NCBI RefSeq assembly: GCF_029581275.1
Contig: NZ_CP120742.1
Span: 966,501 to 1,030,500, forward strand
Source: Micromonospora sp. WMMD1155
Lineage (GTDB): Bacteria > Actinomycetota > Actinomycetes > Mycobacteriales > Micromonosporaceae
DNA length: 64,000 bases
Direction of reading: 5' to 3'
Shown: positions 24,388-33,127 of the stretch, piece by piece
How positions within the stretch are numbered: position 1 is the first letter of the stretch
Layout: each line of letters starts with the position of its first letter
Notes under the pieces: model-generated
What the model saw: the letters and a program-made list of their open reading frames with translations, nothing else
What the model was told of the DNA's origin: nothing
Databases searched by the model: none
Made by a program: the position numbers and the translations under genes

Positions 24388-27300
24388 CGTTCTCCCCCGA
24401 TTCGCAGCTGCACCGCCGCCACCCGCTGACGGATGCCGGTGGCGATGAACGCGCTGAAGGCGAGCGCCGCCAGCAACAGACCGACCGCGGTCAGGCCGAT
24501 CGGAACCCAGGGCAACGCGAACGCCGCCGGGGGTACCGGTCGGCCGGCGGCCGGGGTGAGGATGACCAGTGGGGCCATGGTCGCGCCGACCGCGGCGCCG
24601 AGGAGTAACCCGACTCCCACGCCGATGCCGGCGAGGAACGCCTGCTCGGCCAGGAGCGCCCGGGCCATCAGCCGGGGCGTCGCGCCGAGGGTGTGCAGCA
24701 CCGCGAACTCGCCGAGCCGCCGCCGGGCGGTGGCCCACACGTCCACCATCAGGCCGACGATGGCGAGCAGCACCGCGCCGAGCGCGGCGGCGAGCATTCC
24801 GGTACGCGAGCCCTGCCAGTACGGGTCGTCGGCGGCCGCCTCGTACACCGCCTCCCGGTCGAGCACGGTGACGCCTGGGAGTGCACCGGCCTCCTGGGCT
24901 GCGGCGTTCGCGTCGTCGGCGCCGATCCACCATTCCGGCACGGGCCGTACCGCGCCGCTGCTGCGGATCATCGCGTCGACGGCGGCCGGGAGGTCCAGCA
25001 GGACACCGTCCCCGGTGGTGGCCGGCACGGCGGCCAGCTCGCCGACCAGGCGCACCGGCAGCGTGGCCCCGGAGAGGGTCAGGTCGATGGTGTCGCCGAC
25101 GCGCAGGCTCAGCGCTTTGACGACTCCGGGGGTCATCAACACCGGTACGGGCTTGTTCTCTCCGCCGGGCACGACGGTGAACCGGGTCGACGGCTGGTAC
25201 GCGAACTGCCCGCCGGGAATCACCTCAACCGCGCGGACCGCGGCGAAGCCGGTGGCGGTGGTCGACACCGGTGTGGTTCTCGCCCCCTGCGCGGTCATCG
25301 CCCAGTCGCCGCTCAGGTCGGCCGGTTGTCTCGTGCCGTCGGCCGTCACCACCGTCAGCCCGTCCACCTGAAGCCGGTAGGAGTCGCCCGCGGCCAGCCC
25401 GCCGTCGGCCTCGAAGCCGGTCAGCCGCAGCTGCCCCTGGCTCAGGTCGGGCAGTTGCACGGTGAACGGGGTGGCTCGGCCGTCGCCGTCGGCGTCGGCC
25501 GCCGACAGCCGCAGAGCGAGCCCGTCGGGGGTGGTGACCAGCAGCGTCACCGCAACCTTCACCGACCGGGCGGCGTTGCTCACCGGGGTACGGATCGTGC
25601 CGGTGATCGCGCGCGCCCCGTCGGGCAGTTCGACGCCGGCAGGTACTCCCCGCGCATCGACCATCTTCCGGTACTGCTCCGCGGCCGAGCCGTCGCCCAG
25701 GCGGTCGGCGAGCCGGACGACACCCGGGGCGCTGGCCGGGTCGATGCCGATCACCGTGGCGGACAGATCCTCGCGGCCGACCCGGATCTCGTCCCGCCAC
25801 ACCGGCAGCACCCGGTCCACGCTCGGCAGCGCGGCGAGCTGACCGGCTCGGGTCGGCGGGGCGGCCCCGGCCCGTTCGGTGACCCGGACGTCGGCGCCGA
25901 CCGTGTGCCCGGCCTGCTCGACCTGGGACCGCTCGCCGGTGCTGATCAGAGACCAGGCCAGGGTGCTGCCGCCGACGGCGAGGGCGAGCAGCAGCACCGG
26001 GCCGGCGTGGGGACGCCGACCGGCCTGCCACATGCCGAACATGGTGGCCGTCCAGGGCCGCCGGTCGACGAACCGCTCGGCGAACCGGGTGAGCGGCGGA
26101 AGGATCCGCAGCACCAGCACCGCACCGGCCAGCACGCCGAGCGTCGGGGCGGCGACCAGCAGTGGGTCGAGCCCGAGCCGGCCACCCGAGCCGGCCAACG
26201 GTGAGGCGTACCGGCGGAGCTGCACCCAGGCGAGCACGGCGAGCGCCACGAGCACCAGGTCGACGCTCGCGCGTTGGACGCTCGCCGCCCGGTTCGGCCG
26301 GGATCGGGCGGCCATGTCGGCCACGTACGTACCGGCGCCGCGCAGCGTCGGGAGGACCATGGCGACCAGGCAGCCGGCTGCGGTGGCCGCCGCTGCCGCC
26401 CAGACCAGTGTGGTGTTGCCGCCGGCGGTGGAGAGGGACGCCGACCCGCCGGGTCGGACGAACCGCAGCGCCTCACCGGCGATCAGCGGACCGAGCACGG
26501 CGGCCGGGGCGACCACCAGGGTCGCCTCCCGGGCGGCCAGGCCGGCCAACTGCCGGCGGGCGGCTCCACGGGCCCGCAGCAGCGCGGTCTGCGGGCGGCG
26601 GTCCTCGTGCAGGAGCGCGGCGACCAGCACCAGCGCGTACCCGCCGAGCACCAGGATCAGCAACAGCGGAGTGGCCAGCGAGGAACGACCCACCAGGTCG
26701 GCACGGCCGATCCGGTCCAGCAACGTCTCCATCTTGGTCACCACCCGCCCGGAGCTGCCGAGCTGAGCGGCCTCGGGCACCGCCGACGCCGCCTCGGTGA
26801 GGGCTTTCCGCACGGCGGTGAGGTCGGCGGTGTCGACGGCACCGAGGTCCGGTCGGGCCAGCCAGGACGCCGACACCGAGCCGGGGAACGTGCTGACGAA
26901 GTCCGCCGGGTCGAGCGTGAACGGCCCGTACGAGGTGCCGGAACCGGCGCTGCCCGTTCCCACCCCGGGGGCGAGCAACCAGTACGCGTCGGTGGCGTCG
27001 CGGGGCCGCCACGTGCCGGCGAGCACCAGCTCACCGCGTCGTTCGGTGGCCCGGTCACGCACCGGGATGCGTTCCCCCACGGTGAGGCCCAGCGCGCCCG
27101 CGACCCGCTCCGGCAGGCTCACCTCGACGGGGTGCGCGCCGGGGCGGGGCCAGGCGCCGCCGGTCAGCTCGGCGTGGTCGGCGAGGTCTTCGAGCGTGGC
27201 CAGGTTCGCGAAGACCGGTTCGTCGTCCGGGCGGGGAATCTGGCCGAGGTCGCCGGTCAGCTCCCGGCCGGTGCCGTAGCGGGCGGCGGCGACGGTGACC

Positions 27301-27569
27301 GGGGCACCGGCCAGCCCGTCGGCGAACTCCGCGCGGACCGCCTTGTCCCGGGTGGCGAACTCGGCCTCGTCACGTCCACCGGAGCCGCTGACCAGGAGGC
27401 CACGCTCCTCGGCCGGCGAGGCGGCGACCAGGGCGCGCTGCCCGGCGTCCACCGCCCGGCGGTTGTAGTCGGACAGCCCGGTGACCAACGCGACGGCGAC
27501 GAGGGCGGCGATCACCGCGGCAACCAGCAGCCCTCGCGCCTCGCGGGCCCGCCTCCACACCAGCTTCAT
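24384..27569 (-). CDS. FtsX-like ABC transporter permease 1
   Basis: A 1061-residue membrane protein heading the operon, with an N-terminal helix GLLVAAVIAALVAVALV, a large extracytoplasmic domain (residues about 50-300), central helices including ATPLLLILVLGGYALVLV, a second extracytoplasmic domain and C-terminal helices around LGATPRLMARALLAEQAFLA, the conserved FtsX coupling segment. ATG 27567-27569 is preceded by GGGGAGG at 7 bases. It is paralogous in layout to the second permease. Probably moves lipids, peptides or drugs out of the cell; nothing in the sequence decides which. Confidence 0.9.
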   Translation of the reverse strand: MKLVWRRAREARGLLVAAVIAALVAVALVTGLSDYNRRAVDAGQRALVAASPAEERGLLVSGSGGRDEAEFATRDKAVRAEFADGLAGAPVTVAAARYGTGRELTGDLGQIPRPDDEPVFANLATLEDLADHAELTGGAWPRPGAHPVEVSLPERVAGALGLTVGERIPVRDRATERRGELVLAGTWRPRDATDAYWLLAPGVGTGSAGSGTSYGPFTLDPADFVSTFPGSVSASWLARPDLGAVDTADLTAVRKALTEAASAVPEAAQLGSSGRVVTKMETLLDRIGRADLVGRSSLATPLLLILVLGGYALVLVAALLHEDRRPQTALLRARGAARRQLAGLAAREATLVVAPAAVLGPLIAGEALRFVRPGGSASLSTAGGNTTLVWAAAAATAAGCLVAMVLPTLRGAGTYVADMAARSRPNRAASVQRASVDLVLVALAVLAWVQLRRYASPLAGSGGRLGLDPLLVAAPTLGVLAGAVLVLRILPPLTRFAERFVDRRPWTATMFGMWQAGRRPHAGPVLLLALAVGGSTLAWSLISTGERSQVEQAGHTVGADVRVTERAGAAPPTRAGQLAALPSVDRVLPVWRDEIRVGREDLSATVIGIDPASAPGVVRLADRLGDGSAAEQYRKMVDARGVPAGVELPDGARAITGTIRTPVSNAARSVKVAVTLLVTTPDGLALRLSAADADGDGRATPFTVQLPDLSQGQLRLTGFEADGGLAAGDSYRLQVDGLTVVTADGTRQPADLSGDWAMTAQGARTTPVSTTATGFAAVRAVEVIPGGQFAYQPSTRFTVVPGGENKPVPVLMTPGVVKALSLRVGDTIDLTLSGATLPVRLVGELAAVPATTGDGVLLDLPAAVDAMIRSSGAVRPVPEWWIGADDANAAAQEAGALPGVTVLDREAVYEAAADDPYWQGSRTGMLAAALGAVLLAIVGLMVDVWATARRRLGEFAVLHTLGATPRLMARALLAEQAFLAGIGVGVGLLLGAAVGATMAPLVILTPAAGRPVPPAAFALPWVPIGLTAVGLLLAALAFSAFIATGIRQRVAAVQLRIGGER

Positions 27570-27687
27570 CCGATGCCTCCCCTGGCCCTGGCGGGCCGAC
27601 GACCATCAAGACAGGCCATCCCCGGGGAAAGGTTCGCGCCCGTTACATGATCGTTATTGCGGGGAAGGTGCGGTCGAAGCCGGGCGG

Positions 27688-27852
27688 CTAGGTGCCGCGT
27701 CGGAGGTTGCGGATGCCGAACACCACCGAGCCGATCACCAGCAGGACGCCGATGCCCTGTAGGCCCGGGGAGTCGTCGGCCCCTCCGAGCACGACGGCGG
27801 CGACGCCGAGCGCCACCCCGAGGAGGGCGACGGCGATCAGGGCGTACCTCAT
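27688..27852 (-). CDS. Small two-helix membrane protein
   Basis: A 54-residue protein beginning MRYALIAVALLGVALGVAAV with a second hydrophobic segment GIGVLLVIGSVVFGI and a basic end LRRGT. The ATG overlaps the stop of the HTH regulator (ATGA at 27849-27852), so it is the last gene of a three-gene unit. No family recognised; probably an accessory membrane protein. Confidence 0.7.
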   Translation of the reverse strand: MRYALIAVALLGVALGVAAVVLGGADDSPGLQGIGVLLVIGSVVFGIRNLRRGT

Positions 27853-28064
27853 GGGCTCTCCTCCTCCACCCACTCCAGCAGGTCTCCCGGCTGGCAGCCG
27901 AGCACCCGGCACATGGCCTCCAGGGTGCTGAAGCGGACGGCCTTGGCGCGGCCGTTCTTGAGCACCGCCACGTTGGCCGGCGTGAGCCCGACGCGCTCGG
28001 CGAACTCGCCGACGCTCATCTTGCGCTTGGCCAACTCGACGTCGATGCGGACGACGATGGGCAT
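27849..28064 (-). CDS. Small HTH (Xre/Cro-type) transcriptional regulator
   Basis: A 71-residue DNA-binding protein consisting almost wholly of a Cro/C1-type helix-turn-helix: MSVGEFAERVGLTPANVAVL then FSTLEAMCRVLGCQPGDLLE. Such YozG-like regulators commonly follow DUF2975 membrane proteins, as here: its ATG shares a base with the DUF2975 stop (TGATG at 28062-28066). The pair probably forms a membrane-linked regulatory module. Confidence 0.9.
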   Translation of the reverse strand: MPIVVRIDVELAKRKMSVGEFAERVGLTPANVAVLKNGRAKAVRFSTLEAMCRVLGCQPGDLLEWVEEESP

Positions 28065-28543
28065 CAGATCACCGCTTCCAGGTCGCTGCGCAGCGTGGTG
28101 GCCTGCCGCAGCAGCGCACGCATCACCACCATGAGGAGCCCCAGAACGGTGACGCCCACCGTCAGGAGGAACAGCAGGAGGGGCACTCCCGGGTCGTCCG
28201 CGTTGAAGCCGACCCAGAGGAAGACGGCCACGAGCACCACCCAGGCGGCGGCGATGGCCCAGACGATCGCGTCCACCCACTTGAGGGACGCCTCGGTGAA
28301 GATGCGGTCGTTCTTGACCAGGCTGAGCAACTGCCACGTCGCGACGATGACCACCTGGACGCACAGCACCCAGAACACCGTCACGGCGGTCGCCGGCCAG
28401 CGGAGGTGGGCGTCCTCCGGCGACTGCTGCGCCATGTACGCGAACTGACCGGGCAGCGAGAGGGTCTGGAACACGACCAGCACCCCGAACAGCACCACGA
28501 GAAAGACCCTGAGAGCGGCTACCGCTCGATGCTCCGTAACCAT
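28064..28543 (-). CDS. DUF2975 membrane protein
   Basis: A 159-residue membrane protein with four hydrophobic segments (VFLVVLFGVLVVFQTLSL, TVFWVLCVQVVIVATW, AIAAAWVVLVAVFLWVGF, LLLFLLTVGVTVLGLLMV). It matches the DUF2975 family, whose members sit beside small Xre regulators. Upstream on the minus strand is TTGACT and a start point close to the ATG, in a short region with several TAGCTA-like AT-rich bases. Function unknown. Confidence 0.82.
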   Translation of the reverse strand: MVTEHRAVAALRVFLVVLFGVLVVFQTLSLPGQFAYMAQQSPEDAHLRWPATAVTVFWVLCVQVVIVATWQLLSLVKNDRIFTEASLKWVDAIVWAIAAAWVVLVAVFLWVGFNADDPGVPLLLFLLTVGVTVLGLLMVVMRALLRQATTLRSDLEAVI

Positions 28544-28574
28544 GCATCGAGTTTCGCTCGTTAGCTATCGAAAG

Positions 28575-29219
28575 TCAATCGACTCGTGAGCTAGCGCCTC
28601 CGGCCTTGGCCCCGTCGTCCACCGGTAACGGCCTGGCCTTCTGCGGGTAGAACGTCTCGTGTCGGGCCAGCATGGCGACGAACTCGACGATCTTCCGCTC
28701 GCGGGTCTCCGCCCGCTTGACCGCGTTGAGGCGGTGGATGAGGGCGAACCGGTTGGCCTTGGTGAGCACGTCGAGCATCGCCTGCGCGGCGGGCTCGGCG
28801 GCGATGGCGGCGAGGAGATCGGCCGGCACCTCCGCCTCCGACGGTGGGGCGTAGGCCACCGCCCACCGCCCGTCCGCCTTCGCCGCCTCCACCGCGGCCC
28901 GACCCGCCGGCCGCATCCGCCCCTGCTCCTCCAGCCGGGCCACGTTCGCCACGTTGCGTTGCGACCAGGAACTGCGCGACCGGCGCGGAGTGAACCGGAT
29001 CCACGAGGACTCCTCGTCCCGTTTGCGGGCCTGCCCGTCGATCCAGCCGAAACACAGGGCTTCGTCCACCGCCTGCTGCCAGGTCAGCGTCGTGACCGTG
29101 CCGCCCTTCCTGGTCAGAGCGAGCCAGACGCCGGGTGACGAGGCGTGGTTGGTCGACAACCAGGCCCGCAACGCGTCGGCGTCCGCGACGACCAACTCAG
29201 CCAGCTCGGCACTCGTCAT
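28575..29219 (-). CDS. YdeI/OmpD-associated family protein
   Basis: A 214-residue protein of the YdeI (bacteriocin-protection) family: LRAWLSTNHASSPGVWLAL, the hallmark EALCFGWIDGQARKRD and FTPRRSRSSWSQRNVANVARL. Biochemical role is unknown. Its ATG overlaps the stop of the HIT-like gene (ATGA at 29216-29219). A TAGCGT box (29226-29231, minus strand) also sits 7 bases upstream, so it could additionally be expressed from a leaderless promoter. Confidence 0.88.
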   Translation of the reverse strand: MTSAELAELVVADADALRAWLSTNHASSPGVWLALTRKGGTVTTLTWQQAVDEALCFGWIDGQARKRDEESSWIRFTPRRSRSSWSQRNVANVARLEEQGRMRPAGRAAVEAAKADGRWAVAYAPPSEAEVPADLLAAIAAEPAAQAMLDVLTKANRFALIHRLNAVKRAETRERKIVEFVAMLARHETFYPQKARPLPVDDGAKAGGASSRVD

Positions 29220-29845
29220 GCCGGCACGCTATCCCCCGGGTACGACAACCGGCGGCCACCGTGAGACTCGATCAACGCGTCCGCCACGGCGTCGGCGTCC
29301 GCGTCGGCCACGTCCGCCGGGTACTCCGGCAGCAGGTCGTCCCAGGCGACCAACCACGACCCGAACATCTGAGCCTGCCCCTCCGGCCGCGCGAAGAACC
29401 AGATGTGCAGGTGTGCGCCACCGTCGCCGAAGCGGTAGACGTGGGCCCGTGAGATGTGCGGCAGCGCCTGCACGTGGCGAGCGATGCGGGTGCTCAACAA
29501 CCCCAGCTCGGCGGCCAGCTCGTCGGGCAGATCCTCCATGTCGTGGTGCTCGAGCGGCATCAGCATGAGCACCAGCGGGACGCCCACCCCCTTGATCCGG
29601 GTCAGCCGCCAGCGCTCGTTGAACCAGATCCCCTCGTCCCGGTCGCGGCAGGCATCGCAGTCCGACGGGTCCTCGCCGTGCCGGGCCGGCTCCGGCAGCA
29701 CCGGCGGCCGCAACGGCGCCACCCGAAGTCCGTCCGGGTCGAACGGGCTGATGTCCCATCCCGTCATCCGTGCCAGGGGAAGGCGGCGCTCGCCGTCCGC
29801 GGCGGCGAGCGCGTGGTCGTAGAAGTCGTCCGGTCGCAAGGCCAT
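29216..29845 (-). CDS. HIT-like domain protein
   Basis: A 209-residue protein. A C-x2-C near residue 62 (DCDACRDRDEGIWFNERWRL) precedes LVLMLMPLEHHDMEDLPDEL and the histidine motif GGAHLHIWFFARPEG, a variant of the HIT triad (H-x-H-x-W). HIT proteins bind and hydrolyse nucleotide conjugates. The match is clear in layout but the substrate is unknown. ATG 29843-29845 is chosen over upstream in-frame codons since the Arg-rich upstream sequence looks non-coding. It is followed by the overlapping YdeI gene. Confidence 0.75.
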   Translation of the reverse strand: MALRPDDFYDHALAAADGERRLPLARMTGWDISPFDPDGLRVAPLRPPVLPEPARHGEDPSDCDACRDRDEGIWFNERWRLTRIKGVGVPLVLMLMPLEHHDMEDLPDELAAELGLLSTRIARHVQALPHISRAHVYRFGDGGAHLHIWFFARPEGQAQMFGSWLVAWDDLLPEYPADVADADADAVADALIESHGGRRLSYPGDSVPA

Positions 29846-30001
29846 GCGGCAGCCAGTAGTACGAGATGATCTACATCGGCCGGGCCGGAAGCGCCCACCT
29901 GACCGGCCGTGCTGTTCATGCGCTCTTCTCGGGAGCGCTCGTCCACCGCCTGGTGACGCAGTGACCCGACGTACCCGCACGCTCTCCACGCCGACGGCCG
30001 G

Positions 30002-31240
30002 TCACGGGCCGGCGGACGCGCTCCGGTCGCGGCCCGGGTCGTTGATCTGACGCCGGAAGGCGAGGTACGCGCTCAGGTTCACCAGCAGCATCACCAACCC
30101 GATCACCGAGGCCAGGAGTCCCACGTCCAGGCTCGGTAGTGCCACGAAGGTCAGTGCGGCGAGCACGATGGCGAAGATGTTGAGGAAGGTGAAACCCAGC
30201 ACCAGCTCGTTGAGCAGCCGGGACCGACGGTCCTGGAGTCGACCGACGAGTTGCTGGTGCAGCGTTCGGACGAAGTCGAGCCGCTCGTCCAGCGTGGTGA
30301 GGACGAGCCGGAACTTCCACTGCTGCTCCAGCGCGTTCCAGACGGTGCCGCCGGCCGCGTCGAGGTGCGCCTCCACCGACGAGTAGCCGAGCCGGAACAG
30401 GCGGATGCGGTGGTAGCCGCCCAGGATGCGCTTGGCCTGGTCTTCGAGAGCACTCATCGACAGGTCCGCGCGCCCCGGGTCGATCTGGGACAGCTCCGCC
30501 GAGAGCACCGCGTCGTAGCGCAGGGCCGCAGCCCAGCAGACGTGGTGCACGCCGGTCAACCGCGCCAGCAGCAGGGCCGGGCGCGACCCGAAGTCGTTGA
30601 CCACCGCCGTGGTGTGCGAGCCGACCCGCAACACGCCACCCCGGGCTCCGTCGGGCGTGCAGTCCACGCCGTCCGGGGTGAACTGCTCGGCGATGGCGCG
30701 CCTGCGCACCGGATCGCAGTCCGGGTCCACCCGGACGGCGAAGGTGGTGTTGGCCCAGAGGACGAACACCTCGTCCGCACCGGCCGGCGCCGGCAGGACG
30801 GCCCGCAGGAGCCGGGTCACCGCGGGCAGCATCCGCTGCACCGGCGGGGCGACTTCGGCGACCACGTCGCCGGTGCCACCGGCGATGCCGTCCGGCAGTT
30901 GGTACGTGACGCACACGAGGCCACAGTCGACGTTCCAGAGGCTGACCCGGGCCGAGACCACCTGCCACACGCCTGAGGCGGTGGTGGGCACCAGCGAGGG
31001 ATCGATCTCCTCCCCGGCCGCCCGCAGGACCTCCGGGCCACCGCTGATCTCCATGGTCGGCCGCGGCATGCTGCCGAGCAACTCGTCGAGAAGCCGTTGA
31101 CCGTAGGGCTGCAACGCGAGGTCGTCGAGGCCGTCAGTGACGCGCCAACCCGCCGGCACGTCACGTCGGGAGCCGGCCTCGGCGGACAGCTGACACGGGA
31201 AGTAGGCGACCACCCGTACCGACGTGACGTCCTTGAGCAT
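30002..31240 (-). CDS. Hypothetical protein with two C-terminal membrane helices
   Basis: A 412-residue protein I do not recognise. Residues 1-330 are soluble with no obvious motif apart from a conserved-looking stretch GYHRIRLFRLGYSSVEAHLD; the end has two membrane helices, LGFTFLNIFAIVLAALTFVA and ASVIGLVMLLVNLSAYLAF, followed by a basic tail. The topology resembles CorA-type proteins but the GMN motif is absent. ATG 31238-31240 is preceded by GGGGAGAGG. It stands alone. Confidence 0.7.
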   Translation of the reverse strand: MLKDVTSVRVVAYFPCQLSAEAGSRRDVPAGWRVTDGLDDLALQPYGQRLLDELLGSMPRPTMEISGGPEVLRAAGEEIDPSLVPTTASGVWQVVSARVSLWNVDCGLVCVTYQLPDGIAGGTGDVVAEVAPPVQRMLPAVTRLLRAVLPAPAGADEVFVLWANTTFAVRVDPDCDPVRRRAIAEQFTPDGVDCTPDGARGGVLRVGSHTTAVVNDFGSRPALLLARLTGVHHVCWAAALRYDAVLSAELSQIDPGRADLSMSALEDQAKRILGGYHRIRLFRLGYSSVEAHLDAAGGTVWNALEQQWKFRLVLTTLDERLDFVRTLHQQLVGRLQDRRSRLLNELVLGFTFLNIFAIVLAALTFVALPSLDVGLLASVIGLVMLLVNLSAYLAFRRQINDPGRDRSASAGP

Positions 31241-31597
31241 CAGCGACCTCTCCCCCGACCGACCCCCGCAGAGTATCGAGAAAGTCAACGACATCGATCA
31301 TCGCGAGCGCCAGACCGTCCCGGCGACCAACGCGGCCAGGCGGTGGCGCGACGGATCGGCATGCGCCGCGGCGGCGCTCCATGGCAGGCCTTCCCCCGCT
31401 CCACGGCAGGCCTTCCCGCTCCACGGCGAGCGACACGAGGTCGGGCTCTCGTCGGGGTCTGGTCGGGGTCTGGTCGGGGTCTGGTCACTGCCGGTCACCG
31501 CTGCTCACCGCTGGCCTCTGAGGTGGCGGAACACCGAGAGGCGCGCGAGGGCCGAGGCCACGACCTGAGTGATGCCGAGCAACCGGCATGAGTCGGC
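31241..31597. other. Intergenic region with short tandem repeats
   Basis: No gene is visible in these 357 bases. It holds three perfect copies of the 11-mer GTCGGGGTCTG at 31451-31483 with a degenerate copy just before, and a 21/22-bp imperfect repeat containing GGCAGGCCTTCCC at about 31379-31425. The right-hand part is the 3' flank of the HNH gene, the left part the promoter region of the membrane protein. Confidence 0.6.
31451..31483. repeat. 11-bp tandem repeat, three copies
   Basis: Units 31451-31461, 31462-31472 and 31473-31483 are identical (GTCGGGGTCTG). A diverged unit precedes them at 31440-31450. Likely a slippage-prone minisatellite without coding role. Confidence 0.8.
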
Positions 31598-32848
31598 CTA
31601 CGTCCGTCGGTGGTAGTGGTTGCGGCGCGGTAGTTGGTCGGGGTCGAGCCAGGCGGGCGGGATGAACTCGGGGTGACTGTCGTCGCCGAGGCGGACTGTC
31701 CACTGGCTGTGGTGGAGGTGTCGGTGGTGGTGGCCGCAGAGCAGGACGGCGTTGTCGAGGTTGGTGGGGCCGCCGTCGGCCCAGTGGTGGATGTGGTGGG
31801 CGGCGCACCAGCGTGGTGGGCGGTCGCAGCCGGGGAAGGCACATCCGCCGTCGCGTAGCACGAGGGCTCGTCGCAGTGGGCCGGTGATGAGTCGGCGTTG
31901 TCGACCCACGTCGAGGACCTGGCTCGTGCCGCCGAGGACGGCGGGCAGGATGGTGGCGTCGCAGGCGAGCCGGCGCACGGTGTCGGGGGTGAGCCGCACA
32001 CCGATGTCGAGCGTCCCGGAGCCTAGTTGCCGGGTCAGTGTGTCGTAGTCGGTGGTGACGACGATCTGGGCGGGGTCGCCGCCGTGCTCGGGTAGGTCGC
32101 CGGTGCGCAGGGCGAGTCGGCAGACGTCGGCGAGGGCGTCGTGGCGGCGTTGCCCCGGGCTGCGGGCGTCGTCGGGTCCGGCGGGTGCGCTGAGTGGGTC
32201 GATCGCGGCGCGCAGCAGACCGGCGGCCTCCGCGTCGAGGATGCCGGTGAGCCGCAGCCGCCCGTCGGTCTGCTCGGACAGGGTGAGGTGTCGGTCGCGG
32301 GTGGCGCGGGCGTCCTCGGCGGCGAGGGCAGCTTTGGCGGCGGCGTCGGCGAGGTCGGGGGCGACGTGGTCGAGGATGCGGGTGCCCATCCGACGCAGCA
32401 GGGTGGGGTCGAACTGCCCGGCCCACTCGACCAGCACGCCGACGGCCTTCTCGGCCACCTCGGCGCCCGCCGTCACCGTCACGGTGGTGGCCGTGTCGGC
32501 GATGACCCGCGCCTGCTCCACGCTGACCACCCCGCTCGCCAGCGCCTCCCGCACCGCAGGCGGTGCGACGTCGACCGAGGCCGCGAGGCCGACCAGGCGA
32601 CGCGCGGCGGCGACGTCGAGGCGCAGACGATCGCGCAACCACACTGTCGTCGAGGACGCGCCCTGCGCGACCGCGGTGCCCCGCCCGTCCAACTCCCGGA
32701 CCACCGCCAACTGCACTGCCGCCAGCCGCTGTTGCAACCGGTGGGTGGCGTCGAGCGCCGCGATCAGATCGCGCTCGGAGAGGGCCCAGGCAGCGGCGTC
32801 GGCGCAGCTCGCCACCGCACTCTCCATCCGCGCCAGCTCATCGATCAC
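31598..32848 (-). CDS. DUF222 and HNH endonuclease domain protein
   Basis: A 416-residue protein. Residues about 20-300 form the DUF222 (13E12-repeat-like) domain, and the C-terminus is an HNH nuclease: CAFPGCDRPPRWCAAHHIHH followed by WADGGPTNLDNAVLLCGHHH, with two Cys pairs for zinc. Such proteins are abundant in actinobacteria, often repeated, with unknown cellular role. GTG 32846-32848 is preferred because TAGAAT (32855-32860, minus strand) ends 7 bases ahead, a clear leaderless promoter; a TTG at 32854 is the alternative. A His-rich tail ends the protein. Confidence 0.9.
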   Translation of the reverse strand: MIDELARMESAVASCADAAAWALSERDLIAALDATHRLQQRLAAVQLAVVRELDGRGTAVAQGASSTTVWLRDRLRLDVAAARRLVGLAASVDVAPPAVREALASGVVSVEQARVIADTATTVTVTAGAEVAEKAVGVLVEWAGQFDPTLLRRMGTRILDHVAPDLADAAAKAALAAEDARATRDRHLTLSEQTDGRLRLTGILDAEAAGLLRAAIDPLSAPAGPDDARSPGQRRHDALADVCRLALRTGDLPEHGGDPAQIVVTTDYDTLTRQLGSGTLDIGVRLTPDTVRRLACDATILPAVLGGTSQVLDVGRQRRLITGPLRRALVLRDGGCAFPGCDRPPRWCAAHHIHHWADGGPTNLDNAVLLCGHHHRHLHHSQWTVRLGDDSHPEFIPPAWLDPDQLPRRNHYHRRT

Positions 32849-32923
32849 AGGCAAATTCTAGAACAGGTGTACGACAGAAACCGGCCGCGCGAAGGAGCCG
32901 AAACGACCACCCCCCGAGGGCCG

Positions 32924-33005
32924 CCAAGATCCGCACAACATCAGCGATGTTGCTGCCTCGCACGCATCAGAGGCAGCAACATCGGGGAGTTTGCCCGAAT
33001 CTTGG
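32924..33005. repeat. Large imperfect inverted repeat between divergent-end genes
   Basis: The core has a perfect 15-bp stem, 32945-32959 with 32970-32984, around a 10-base loop. Outside it CCAAGAT (32924-32930) pairs with ATCTTGG (32999-33005) and further bases between match imperfectly, giving an element of about 82 bp. Inside the left arm a smaller palindrome around CAACATC/GATGTTG could fold alternatively. Looks like a REP or miniature element. Confidence 0.75.
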
Positions 33006-33054
33006 GCGTGGGGCGTGGGGCGCGTGACTCGCCTAGCGCCGTTGCCGTGCCAGC

Positions 33055-33123
33055 CGTGAACGCGCGGACAACCCAGCCATGCCCGTGAACGCGCGGACGG
33101 CCCAGCCGTGCCCGTGATCGCAG
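33055..33123. repeat. 29-bp tandem direct repeat
   Basis: Two near-identical 29-bp units beginning CGTGAACGCGCGGAC at 33055 and 33084 differ at three positions, and a third partial unit starts at 33113. It lies in the 3' flank of the primase-polymerase gene. Confidence 0.7.
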
Positions 33124-33127
33124 AAGG

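Noticed and set aside
31598..32848. HNH gene as a homing endonuclease or mobile element
   Set aside because: DUF222-HNH genes are ordinary chromosomal genes in actinobacteria and no interrupted host gene or terminal repeats were seen.
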